Shown piece after piece: positions 19,311-31,300 of a stretch of 33,610 nt of DNA (position 1 is the stretch's first letter; every line of letters starts with the position of its first letter). Under the pieces are notes generated by a model. It saw nothing but the letters and a program-made list of their open reading frames with translations. It did no database searches and had not been told where the DNA came from. This DNA is from Phallusia fumigata (taxonomy: Eukaryota; Chordata; Ascidiacea; Phlebobranchia; Ascidiidae): assembly GCA_008931825.1 (NCBI GenBank), contig QXVZ01022247.1:2002-35611 (forward strand), written 5' to 3'. A program made the position numbers and the translations under genes.

Positions 19311-22300
19311 CTAAATTCTGATTTGTGCACAAAATTGGCACATTTGAAGATGATCTTTTAGGGTAGTTCTTAACTTCCTATTTGTAAGGTCATAAATTGT
19401 GTATGTCGTCGTGTTGCTGCGATTTGCATTAACTCCTGCCAACTCTACAGTTAATGCGGTAAAGCGTCTCACTGCGACCCCATAGTTGGGCAGCAGTACC
19501 CGTATGAACGAGTCTCCTTTCTGAATTATTTGGGGGGCATTTCCCTCCAGTACCACTGGTATTTGGCGAGCACGGTAAATTTAAATTGTTTAGGACAAAG
19601 TTACTATTATGAAAGTCATCAATTGTGGTCAAACCAATTGTGTGAGGAACATGTGCGAAGCGAATAGATGTATAGAAATCTAATTGCTTTCATATATATG
19701 TCGAATTCAAATGGTGTAGCGTGTCATAAGCCCCAAAAGTAGATACATTTCAAACAATGTCATTGTTAGTCTATATTGCAAAAAAATGAATGGTAGGACA
19801 TGGCACACTGACGTCTGGATTTACGACGGAAGGAAGTGATTAGGGGTCATAAGTGCTTAACGTGCAGCACAAGTTCTCCTTCACAAAACAGGGATGCATC
19901 AGCGGATCATGAAATTATGTTCTTTTTTTGTAAAAATAGAAATCAATCTGATACTTTTTGCTTGAATGCAAATGTGACATCCAGGATAATAATCCCAATA
20001 TAGCACGGCATATTGTTGACACCAACGTTTCTTCCAGAAACTTCTGAGGAATATAGTGTTCAGTAGCGATGCATGGGAAAACAACGAAGTCATGCAGTTG
20101 CGTATGCTAATCCACGCACGCCCATGCCCCCAGACACGTCATTCGTAGGCAATGTATGCAAATCGCCAGAAAATATCATGAAAGTTAGAAGCATAGGCTT
20201 GCTATGCATAGTTATGAAACCTGGTTTGTACTGCCGTGCAGTAATTGCAACACACTTTAAGGAGACGAGGAACGCGACCCCTGCATGGTACGTCCATATT
20301 CATTAGGCTGCGTTGCACAAGTGACGTAAACGACGCTAAAACTGGACAATAATTGAACACAACGTGAAACGTTTTTCGTTAGCAAGCAATCAGTTCCTGC
20401 ATTGCCCATATTCGCCGGCGGTATTGGACAAATTGATTTGGGAGTTTATTGAAAGATATTTTTAATTCGTCTATTAACGTTCAACGACGACTTTTTTAGT
20501 CCGTCTATTCACGTAACATCCGAATTCATTTGCGATATCCTACGTATTTTGGCTATCATCCTTTCACGGTTTGGCAAAATAACAACGTACGTTCCTCGCG
20601 TGATCAAGCTTAGTCTATGTATGGCAAGACAAACAAGTCAAATTAAAAAAATAGGAATTGTTTGGGTTAAATTGGTGGAAAACAATTTGAATTAATTGCG
20701 TTTTAGAGAAAGGAGAGGTCAAGTTGCATTAAAAACCGCAAATTTAACCTTTCATACACCAATTAAGAAAAACATAATTTCGTTAAGGAAAATTTGAGGA
20801 AAACGTTTTTTTAAAGAAAAAGTTTATCAATCTCCAGTGTAGAAATTGTGTCACAAACCTATTCGGCGACTAAACAAACTTGTATCTTTTTGGGAAAAAG
20901 AACACCTCACTCAAAACAAACGCATCAAAAAGGCTTCAGACGATGAAATAGGCAAACGCTGAGCCGGTTTTACACTGAAATACACAAATAGCAGACGGTG
21001 TAGCTGCAGCGCGTTCAACCTCAATCCACAAATCTCGTCTTTCACGTATTTGCGTTTCATCACGTTTTAACTTTGTGCAACTATGTTCGACTTGATGATT
21101 GCTGAGTGGTGTTGTGTTGTTTTGATTTCGTTTACCAAGCGAAAATAAACATAACTTACCTAAGCATAACCAAAATCATTATTGATTTGTGCATAGTGGG
21201 TTCTAATCTAACGTTATCAAAACGCGCAACACTAACTGACAGTCGAATTACCAATATTCAAAAACCAATAAACGTAGAACGTCTTTAAGTTGTTCCATAG
21301 AATTTGCAAATGGCACATCCAAAATTTTGATGGTGTTGGTGTCAAGAATATAGCAAAGCCATATTGCATCAAAAAAGGCAACGAGTGGTTGGTGTTTCGA
21401 TGTGTTGAACTATTTTGATATTACACTTAATGTTTCAAGAGATTTGTTGTTGTCGAACTAAAATTCATGAGCACTTCGGTTTGAAAAATTTCACCTGAAG
21501 AGCCGAGCAAGTGTTTTTCAAACGAGTAGTGCAGAGTCACAAAAAGGCGCACGGCAGTCACAAAATCTTGGCGCGAGAAAAACATTCCGGCGCTGATAAA
21601 AACGTGCGCGTGCGGCCACGCAGTGAGAGAAAAGTGTGGATATGTGGCGCGTGATGGGAGCCGAATGGGACAACTATTGTGGTGGCAGTACACAAAACTT
21701 AATGTGTTATATGTTGCAAGGAGTTGAGTAGATTTTAGGGCAATGAATTTGAAGAGAAAAATAGACCAGTTTTGTTTGGTGAGGAGAAAACAAGTAGTTT
21801 AAACATTTTAAAACAATTTTTAAGTTTTAACGGTTTCTAAGGCTAAAAACTCCGTAATCTTTTGCAATGAGACAAGTTGATGTTCGGTACTTTGAGACTT
21901 AAACTGTGGCTGAAGAATTTTAGAAAGTTGTTTATAGTGTATTGCTAAACATACTTTCTCATATGTGTAATCTGTTTAGGCAACGTGTACTTAATGCACA
22001 AAATAACTAAACGAACCGGTTTAAGGACAGCTTTATATTTAGTTAATCCTCGCCTAATTTTGTACTTTAAGGATTCCGCTGGTGATCAAAGAAAAAAATG
22101 AATCCTATTGCTGGTTTTACGTTATGTTTGTTTATCTGTGCCTCTGCCGTTCCTCCACCACATCGGATAGTTATTAGGCCCAACAGCGATGATCTGGTGC
22201 TATCCGAAAAACCAAATGAGAATTTGATCGCTACCTCCACAAATTTGGAATCTAATGGGCCCCGGATTTCACTCGGAAAGTATTTGACGATGGAACGCCA

Positions 22301-25300
22301 AAAGAAAGGTTCTTGTTAGTGTTGTATAAGTTATGTTAACTTATGTCTTACGGCGCAAGTACGTTTTCGCAACATGCGGTCGTAATTCATTTTTTACCGA
22401 ATAACTTGTATGTCATTACACGGCACAATTTTGCAAACTTGAAAAGCAAAAACCATTTTGAAAACAGTTTTTACCGCAAGCAATTTTGTCGAAGTGAAAA
22501 GTTACTAATTGCATCATAACGTTCATAACCTGTTCAACAAGAGCGCGAGAAAAACAAACGGTAATGGGCAAGCATTTATCTTACCGCAAACAGAAATGTA
22601 CAACCCATCACCGCCGCAGAGTAATTGAATTTTAATCCTTTATAACTTCGCGTAAAACGCTCAGCGTCCGCACATATTTACCATGAAACCAGAAGTAACT
22701 GGACAAGTTTGGCAGTGATGACTTTCAATCCGAGTTACATTATTCCTGGAAATGACCAACACTTAGATCTGACACTTCGGATTATAAAATGACGTGGGAT
22801 TTGCTATAAAACCGCCAGCGTTTGACGTGCTGCCGTCCCGTAAGCAAGCGATTAAAGTCCACAAGCCATATTATAAACATGCCGCGAGTGAAAACTTTAC
22901 TCATAAACTCTGCGGGCGCCTACCGGTTATGTAAAGTCAAGTACGGACGACGGTTTAACGCTGTGGAAAACAGAAGCGCGCCGACTTAATGTTTCTGTAG
23001 GCTGCATACTTTTCGCTTGACCCCTGCTCTGTCAGTACAAAAAAGGTCACAGTGGAGCGGTTAATTAACTCGCCGAGGTGTTTATCTACGTTTTACGTTG
23101 TGATCACAATCGTCGCAAGCGGTCATCACTTACTTTCGCCAGCAAATGACTTAGCACCAACGGTGAACGATTTGGCGCCAGTGAATGGCAATTAGTAGCA
23201 CTTGGACCTCGCTACTAAGAGTCACCACACCTCGCCTGGCAGGCGCACACAGGAATTACCCATTTGTATCCGCCGTCTACGGGAAAAATACGTGGCTGTA
23301 ATCCCAATAATTGTATGTTCCTAATGGGTTCCGAAACATGATAACACTGTCGGCGACCATTTGTGATCTTTTTGACCTCGTTCTAATGCATTTTTTTAAA
23401 ACTTGTACCCCGCAAAGTGAAAATTTTTAATTGATTACTACAAGGTAGAATCCTAGCGCGCTAATTATAAGCCCCAATTATAACAAAAATGCGTCACCAA
23501 TGCGTCAAATTAGCAAGGCTTGTAAACTGAATATTTCCTGTTCCATATTTTAATAAATCTATTTCAAACAAAGAAAGAGAACCTGCCACGTCGAAACATC
23601 GTTTTGGCAAGCAAAACTGTAAACGCAAACTAAACTTTTAAAACAACGATATTGGGTTAGGTTCGTATTAGACGTTAAATACGCGGTGGGACATTAACAA
23701 AACATGCCATAAGCCGTACTATCGGCATAACAAATAATAATATTTTTACTTGGGTTTACAAAACAAAAAATCCTTTTCAAATTACGCGAGCATGCAAGTA
23801 CGCAGAAAACTCAGATAATGCGATAGCGTCGTACGAGTCGATAAACAAGTCAAAGTCGTTTAATTCCGGGCCATTGACTACGACAAAAGCGGCTTGTTGT
23901 GACAAAATGCAAATATTTGTGTTGGAAACAAGAGACATGCTGGCGTCGCAGAAAAATTCAACGTCAATTAGCCACAAACACAATACCCAGGCCTTTAGTT
24001 AGAAACGCACATTGTCTCAAATAGAAAAAAACGTGCATAAACGTCGCCGTTTGGTCAGTAGGACATCGTTTTAAACGTGTACCTGTGAAGTTTGCACTAG
24101 TNCGACAAAAGCGGCTTGTTGTGACAAAATGCAAATATTTGTGTTGGAAACAAGAGACATGCTGGCGTCGCAGAAAAATTCAACGTCAATTAGCCACAAA
24201 CACAATACCCAGGCCTTTAGTTAGAAACGCACATTGTCTCAAATAGAAAAAAACGTGCATAAACGTCGCCGTTTGGTCAGTAGGACATCGTTTTAAACGT
24301 GTACCTGTGAAGTTTGCACTAGTGAACAGCATTCAATGTTGAAACGTGTGCAATTGTATTTATTAATCTTTCCATATTCTCTGGCAGCCATGTTTTTTTT
24401 TCAACTAAAATCTTTAAAATAGTTTAATTTTTCTAAGTTTTAAGGAAGTAATAAGATTTTTAGGTAAAATGCCTCAAATTAGTCCCAAAGCTAAATCCCA
24501 AAGCCTAAAGTCAAAATATGACCGAGTTTAACGGAAAGGTAATACACAGACGTCTTCCAGTGTGATTATCGTAATTTTCCACGAACAAGTCGAAATTAAC
24601 ATTTTGCTGGCCAATTGCACCCGCATATTTCGAAAAAGTGAGAATTCGCTTATTTCCAGACCACAAACGAACTCTGAAAGAGTCAGAGCTAGACTTATAA
24701 NAAATTAGTCCCAAAGCTAAATCCCAAAGCCTAAAGTCAAAATATGACCGAGTTTAACGGAAAGGTAATACACAGACGTCTTCCAGTGTGATTATCGTAA
24801 TTTTCCACGAACAAGTCGAAATTAACATTTTGCTGGCCAATTGCACCCGCATATTTCGAAAAAGTGAGAATTCGCTTATTTCCAGACCACAAACGAACTC
24901 TGAAAGAGTCAGAGCTAGACTTATAATCTTTTCTCGCGAAGCAAAAATTTGCATTGAGTGAAGAAGCAATAAACGGTGTTCAAAAAAAAACTTTTTAAAC
25001 GACGGAAAAAATAACGTTGATAGTTGCATCAGCAATTAAATTCCTAACGCTTTGACCTCAGTACATTTTCAATGCGTTCAAATCTTTTTCTATTACATCG
25101 CATAAAAGTGATACTTTTTATATGTGCGTCATTTGACCAGCCTTTCAAGGTGTGGCGAAAATTACCTGCAAAAAATGCCACAACAAACACCAGTGAACCA
25201 CCACCGTTGTTCCCAGGAAAAGATTTCGACTGAATTCCGGAAAACGAATATTTTTCACAGCAACAGCGGCGGGGTTGGTCGTATTAAATGACAGGGTTAA

Positions 25301-25388
25301 CGGGATCTCATCGTTCGCCCACCGACAATTACCCAATGGGTGCAGTTCCACGATCGGCCCAAAATACACGTGTTTCGCTAAAGCGGCC
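19104..25388 (-). CDS. TRAPPC9: TRAPPC9-like gene, C-terminal half, incomplete chain
   Basis: Several minus-strand exons resemble the C-terminal, beta-sandwich-rich part of TRAPPC9 (NIBP), a TRAPPII subunit acting in vesicle tethering at the Golgi. Candidate exons in transcription order: 25388-25166, 24899-24749 (or its copy 24673-24523), 23939-23786, 21673-21495, 19555-19434 and 19310-19104. The last two align convincingly with the human C-terminus: QKGDSFIRVLLPN..V..FTALTV against Q.GD.VRLEVRLTN..V..FALTV, then ASFYGNHGEFSMSLR against LLFLYTGDFFLHIRF, then a stop at the matching place. The first resembles the human PII...W...NP..F.. segment. Splice phases do not join between all middle exons, so some are missing or misplaced. 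No exon for roughly the first half of the protein was found to the right. The gene overlaps the TSP1 gene on the other strand. Family assignment is from remembered alignment, not a search. Confidence 0.65.
19434..19555 (-). CDS. TRAPPC9: TRAPPC9-like penultimate exon
   Basis: The acceptor is AAATACCAG (phase 1 in) and the donor GGA|GTTAAT (phase 0 out); joined to the next exon it gives uninterrupted similarity to human TRAPPC9. The exon encodes VLEGNAPQ, KGDSFIRVLLPNYG and RRFTALTVELAG. Read-through without splicing stays open to about 19311 but loses similarity. Confidence 0.68.
21495..21673 (-). CDS. Minus-strand candidate exon, possibly TRAPPC9-like
   Basis: A 179-base open segment ends with a strong donor, TTCAG|GTGAAA (phase 1 out), which matches the phase-1 entry of the exon at 19555. 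The acceptor ACAATAG is moderate. It encodes VRLFVTLHYSFEKHLLGSS and an alternating hydrophobic pattern typical of beta strands. Similarity to TRAPPC9 is weak here; placement rests on strand, phase and position. Confidence 0.45.
22098..22308 (+). CDS. TSP1 gene exon 1: signal peptide and proregion
   Basis: The ATG at 22098 has an A-rich context (AAAAAAATGA). It encodes MNPIAGFTLCLFICASA, a textbook signal peptide, then a hydrophilic proregion. Proposed donor AAAG|GTTCTT (phase 1) joins to exon 2 giving KKERRKR. The GTTAGT donor at 22315 would create a stop with exon 2; a GTATTT donor at 22280 would fit exon 3 directly. Membership in the TSP1 gene is an inference. Confidence 0.5.
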
Positions 25389-28300
25389 CTGTAAAATCAA
25401 GCACACCAACGCCAAAAATCAGGCAAAGTATGCGAAATGCATTGCAATTACACCGTGACCATGTGAATAACAAGTCGGTGCCTAGTCAAGGTAGAGTGTA
25501 TGCAAAGTAGGCGAACCAGTGCCAACGCTTAACCGATAATAAACATACGCGTCTATTTATGCATCAAAATGCTCCGCTTGGTGTTGCCCCTGATACAGAA
25601 TCTTTTATGTGTGGTGCATTACGCAACAGTTCCTCTATGCAAATTCGTAGCAAACCTGGTTGCCAAATCCGCGTAAAATTCTGCAAATAAATGTTACAAC
25701 CTCAACCGCGGCAGTTGAAGTCCAACAACAATAAATCAAGCTTTTTTCCTTTTATTGACGGGGTTCGAACCCGCGACGATCCCGAGAACGAATCCCGATT
25801 TGGTGTTTTGTTTCTGTATATGGGTCGAGCGCCTCAGTCCATTCGACCAAGCGCTTTTTTATAGTTTTAATCAACTGCTTGATAAAATGGCGTCACCTTG
25901 CAACGAACTTTATTCTGACTGTTTGCCACAGAACGACGAAAGAGAGCTTTAAGATTTTTCGGAATCACCAGGAGCGGGAGGCAGCTTGGAGGACCCATCG
26001 TACGTTGCAGGACACCGCCGTGCGCCAGATGGTAACAAGTCTTTTCATTTATTTACTGTTCAAATCTTCACTTAAACAATGACTTCATAATTTTCCTTGC
26101 TAAAACTTACAGAGTCGAACCACAATACATACATCCAGACCTTTGTACACTTTTTGCAATTTTAGGCGTTCAATGGCGTGTGCTGAACTATTCTACACCT
26201 TTGAACAGTAAAGTTAACAAAAATCAATGCATGTTATTGGTTAAAGTTTGTCTCGACAAAATAAAATTTAACGTTTGACGTTGAAGTCGCGTCTCTTGAA
26301 AATGTGTTTCGGCACCTGGGAAGAAAAACTACACAACGTTATCCGTTGCAAACCGGTTTATTTTGTTTAACTGATAACGCAATGTGGTTTAAGATGCGTA
26401 AAATATCAGACACCTTGATTGGTGGATAAACAAGATAGCGGCAAAGATAGAGCCTGTATACCTACAGTGGTTGGTGACTAACCACAAGATGTTGCCAACA
26501 TAGCTTGCTTTTCACAGGGTTGCACTGTTTGTTCGCATTTTAAGTGTTTATTTTGCGGCTACACACGCGTCGATTCGACACATACCCGGAAGGGTGCAAA
26601 AAAAACCACCTTGAATGCCAACGAGCGCCTGGTAGCACAAACCACACAAAGTTTAATTTGCACAAAACGGAAGGCGTTTCTAACGTTTGCTATANATTCG
26701 ACACATACCCGGAAGGGTGCAAAAAGAAACCACATTGAATGCCAACGAGCACCTAGTAGCACAAACCTCACAAAGTTTAATTTGCACAAAACGGAAGGCG
26801 TTTCTAACGTTTGCTATACAAACAACAAAAATTCAGAATAAAATAAATTGCCACGCCGTTGCGATATCGTAGACATGTACACGTCACTGTGGATCTGAAT
26901 TTACAGAATTTTTACGCATACAGAATTTAATTATGTTAGTAATTAATTATCCGTACCACCGCTAATTTCCTAAAAAAAGCTCTTTATTGACAAAAATCGC
27001 ATGAAATCCTTCTCTAATCAAATAAAATATACATTTGTGTCCTGCCGCGTCATTCCATATTTGATGCGAAGGAAATTGGCGTTTTTTGCTTGTATCATCT
27101 TTTCTCAAATTAGCTTTTCCTATCAAAGTACTATTAACAAATTTATGTGCATTATATTATCGCAGGACCAAATGGTTTGACGGGAACGGTACATGCAGCG
27201 CAACCTGTGGCATGGGCGGCCGGGTGCTTAGACGCTATTGCCAACACCAAAGTCGAACTTCTAGATGTTATGGAAAGTCTATTAAATGGGAGATCTGTAA
27301 CATACAACCATGTCCGCAATGGTCAGCGTGGACTTTGGCTTCGAATTGCTCAAGAACTTGTGGAGAAGATCATCAACGTCGTACACGGTAATAATTTAAT
27401 TTACCAAAATTTTTCTATCAAACTTGACCTCATGGCTTTCATTTGAGTTTTTACATCTAAACGATCAATGACAGTCAAAAATCGCAGCTTATATCCGGTT
27501 TGCCTGTCATAACTAAGCTATATATAAAGGTAAATCGATGCATAACTTAATATATTTTATCTTGCTGTTGCAAGTACACAGGTAATAAACCAAAAACTGA
27601 GCGACGAAGTTACATTCGTTAACTTTGGCAAAGCTTTCTTGCAGACAAGTGTGTTTTACATGTGCGGTAAAACCAATTCTCCCTGGCAATAGTTCAAACT
27701 ACTTCACTGCTTAATTAAACCACCGACAGATTTACACACGCAAGACTTTAAAAAACTGTTTGGCGAAATAGCATGGGATGTTTTCCTGGCAACAAACATT
27801 GGTGGCATATTACGTTTTTCCTCGCGTGTCAAACAATCGGCTTGAGGTAATGGAATCTGATTGGCGGAGGTAAAATTAACCAAATTCCGTAGGCTGGGAA
27901 CACGTTTAATAAAAAGGAGCAGTCACCTAATGGATGCCAAGAGCATGATGAAAAGCACCGTGATTTACATGCAAAACAAAACGTGTCATCATAATGGCGG
28001 ACGGCACCAACGCGCTAAGATTGAAACTGACCTTTCTTGGAAAACCAGCAGACAACGCCCACAAAATCTGCACCTACGGTGTTTGCTTATGTATCCTTAG
28101 CTAAAACAACTTCTTAAGAGGGTGACTAAGCAAGTTTTGGTAGCCTGTACGAACCGGTCCTTTCGGTTGCATCCAAAACAGCGTAATTAAAACGTTTTGA
28201 GCGGTAGTTGTTGATCTTATTGGCCGTGCCCATGTTCGGGTTGTTACCATTGCACACTGGCGGGCACTAACGGCCAGGTTTCCTTGTTTCGCGAAACAAG

Positions 28301-31300
28301 GCGATTAAAGCTACCGAAATATTCATTAGCAACGCGCTATCGATCACGACGTCGGCTTATAAGTTCCGCAGTCGAAGCGCCGTGTTATGCTTCGTGATGA
28401 AAAAGCGAGAGCCGGCCTGCCCAACGTAAACATCTGTACAGCGCCCGAATTAAGTCCACACCACATCCCAGCGGAAAACGTGTTTACATAAGCCGAGGTA
28501 GATTAATATTGTTGCACAAACGTTGGCGATTTTTGTCTTGTATGCATATTTAATTAAATCAATCCCTGTCAAGCCAAAACCACCGATGGGGCCAGGGTGT
28601 ATTATTGGATCCCGTCATGTGCAGAGCCCACGAATCCGAACGCAAGCTTAGTTAGTTCATACCGTTTGCCCAATTAACTTTCTTGGACAGGACTTATGAG
28701 GTCTGTTGGGAGCGGGCACGTTTTCATCACCATATACCCGGTGACCTAACGGTGACACCGCATGTAAAACGAAAGTATGACCAAGCGTCAGGGCCCAATA
28801 TGCAAATAGTAAACGTTTTTGATTTCCAAAAAAGCGTATTGCCAAAACCGGATATAAATTCACGCCGACAGTTGTGAAGACAAACAACAAAAATGGCCGA
28901 CGCTAAACTGGTCTGAACTCAATTACTTAACTTTTGCCTCTCTCGCCACACCACGTTAAATAGTGATAAAATTACAGGCCCTACGCAAAATATGACGGTG
29001 CCGATGGTACTTTATAAAGTGACACTGAACTTTGCACGGAAAAGTTAAACCGAAATTGCAGCAATTAAGGTTCAAACCACGGCGAGTGGGTGTAAGTGCG
29101 GCTCGACCCGACATGTCGCGACCCTGGGAGGTCCAGGTGGATGAAATATTTAACAATTTGCGCGGTAAACAGAACTGCCAGGGTGCTTGTATAAGTGAAT
29201 ACGTTGTAATCATCAATCGTTGTTGTTGTCATCAGGAGTTTGTTTTAGGCAAGGACAAAATTCGTGACCAGTAGGCGTAAATACCGTTGAAGAGCAAAAA
29301 TCGAGTATGAAATAAATACCAAATTGCACTTTTAAATTACACTTAGGGCGGTATGTTTTACGAAACCGTCGTGGCATTAAAGATACGCGGCCATGTCGTT
29401 GCGAGCCATTGACCAAAAAGGCATCTCAGTTTAAAAGCCATGTTGCGTATTTACCCTTTTAATCTTGTTTGTACACATTATGTCATTATATACTGACGAT
29501 GACAACAGCGATTGTTAAAAGGTTTGCATTTGAATGTGTTTACACCATCCACACTCTGTGGTAGTTATGTTTTTATTTGTGAAGCTCTTTGATTCTGTGT
29601 CCTGTGTGCCAAAACTATATGTCACTAAATGTCCTANTTTGCGCGGTAAACAGAACTGCCAGGGTGCTCGTATTAAGTGAAAACGTCGTAATGCAAACGT
29701 TTCAACAATCGTTGTTGTTGTCGTCAGGGGTTTGTTTTAGACAAGGACAAAATTCCCAGCAGGGTCGTGTCTAATATGCGTAAATACCGTTTCAGAGCAA
29801 AAATCGGCCCTGGAATAAATACCAAATTACACTTTTAAATTACACTGAGGGCGGTATGTGTTACGGGAGCGTCATGGCACAAAAAATACCCGGCCATGTC
29901 GTTGCGAGCCATTGGCCAAAAAGGCATCTCAGTTTAAAAGCCATGTTGCGTATTTACCCTTTTAATCTTGTTTGTACACATTATGTCATAATGTACTGAC
30001 GATGACAACAGCGATTGTGAAAAGGTTTGCATTTGAATGTACTTACACCATCCACACTCTGTGGTAGTTATGTTTTTCTTTATGCAACTCTTTGAGTCCG
30101 TGCCCTTGTGCCAAAACTATATGTCACTAAATGTCCTATAAACCTTGTACACCGGCCCATTACATGATGTTTATCATTAAAAAGTTTTCAACTGACTTTA
30201 AAAAAGTCGCAAGTTACATACAAACCGTAATCGACTTTTGCTTATTTCAGAGTCTGCATGCTTGGAGAAGAGAAACGAAATCACGGAGAGTGCGCTGGTG
30301 GACACGAAGACGCGAAACCTTGTCCGGGACGAGCTCATTGCGACGCAGGCTGGGGGGAATGGTCGGAATACTCAAAATGCACGCGATCTTGTGGCGAAGA
30401 GGGAACTCAGTTTAGGACAAGATTCTGTCAGGTGCCAGCCGCTTCTCAGGTGAGCGTTGAACGAAGCCTTAAGTACGATCTGGCACCCGGTTTGTGGTCC
30501 AAGACGTAAACGTCTGGACGTTTTGAGCACGCTAACCGGTTTAATGCGCTGATAAATACAACACGAACTACCGCGAATGTACCACCACGGCCTTCACTGC
30601 ATCTGGGAATTAGCTCGGTCCCGGGGATTTTGTAGATTCAATCGCGGACGATAGGTCAATTCAGCGAGGTTTTGTTGCGGGCCTCACCAAACTAAGTCAA
30701 AATGGCAACATTGACTACATCGTGTTTATCCTTGTGCCATAAAGGCCAAGTGGAACAAATAAAAACAGTGCCCCCTGTACGAAGTAGGCAAAGGAAAACA
30801 CGCAAAGTACGTGGCAAATGCATTTACTCAATTGGCAATGCCACGTAAAGTTGCAGCAAGAGAAACCATTGGTATTGCATACGTTGCGGGCGATAACTGG
30901 CAAGGACCTTGGAAACAAACTCATCTGTAAGTTGTTGCGTGAGGATAATAAAATTTTCTTTTCAATAAGATAAAACTGCTATAAAACCAAAAACTCATGT
31001 CAAGAGATAAAACGTTTGCCTCTAAAGCCCTAGCACTTAAACAACAATTTTCAAAATAAGTGTTCGACACTTAACAAATAAACTCAACTTAACTCAGTCT
31101 GACGGACTGCGGTACCGGTTGTTTGTGAAAAAATGACACTAACATCTTCTATGGGGCTGACCTTTCAATGATAATCGTATTTAAACCACTCACTAATTAA
31201 ATTTACAACGTGAGTTTTCTAACACATTTATCGGGCCATCACAAGATAACAGTCCAATCACCAAACTCGGTGACACTTGAACGTGCTATTCTCACATGAC

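Larger units (their letters stand above)
24476..24926. repeat. 225-bp identical direct duplication around N (24701)
   Basis: Copies 24476-24700 and 24702-24926 appear identical. The repeat contains a candidate minus-strand exon, which therefore shows up twice. Confidence 0.95.

Noticed and set aside
26544-26841. Repeated open frames on both strands containing an unknown residue
   Set aside because: They are created by the 122-base duplication around the N at 26695.
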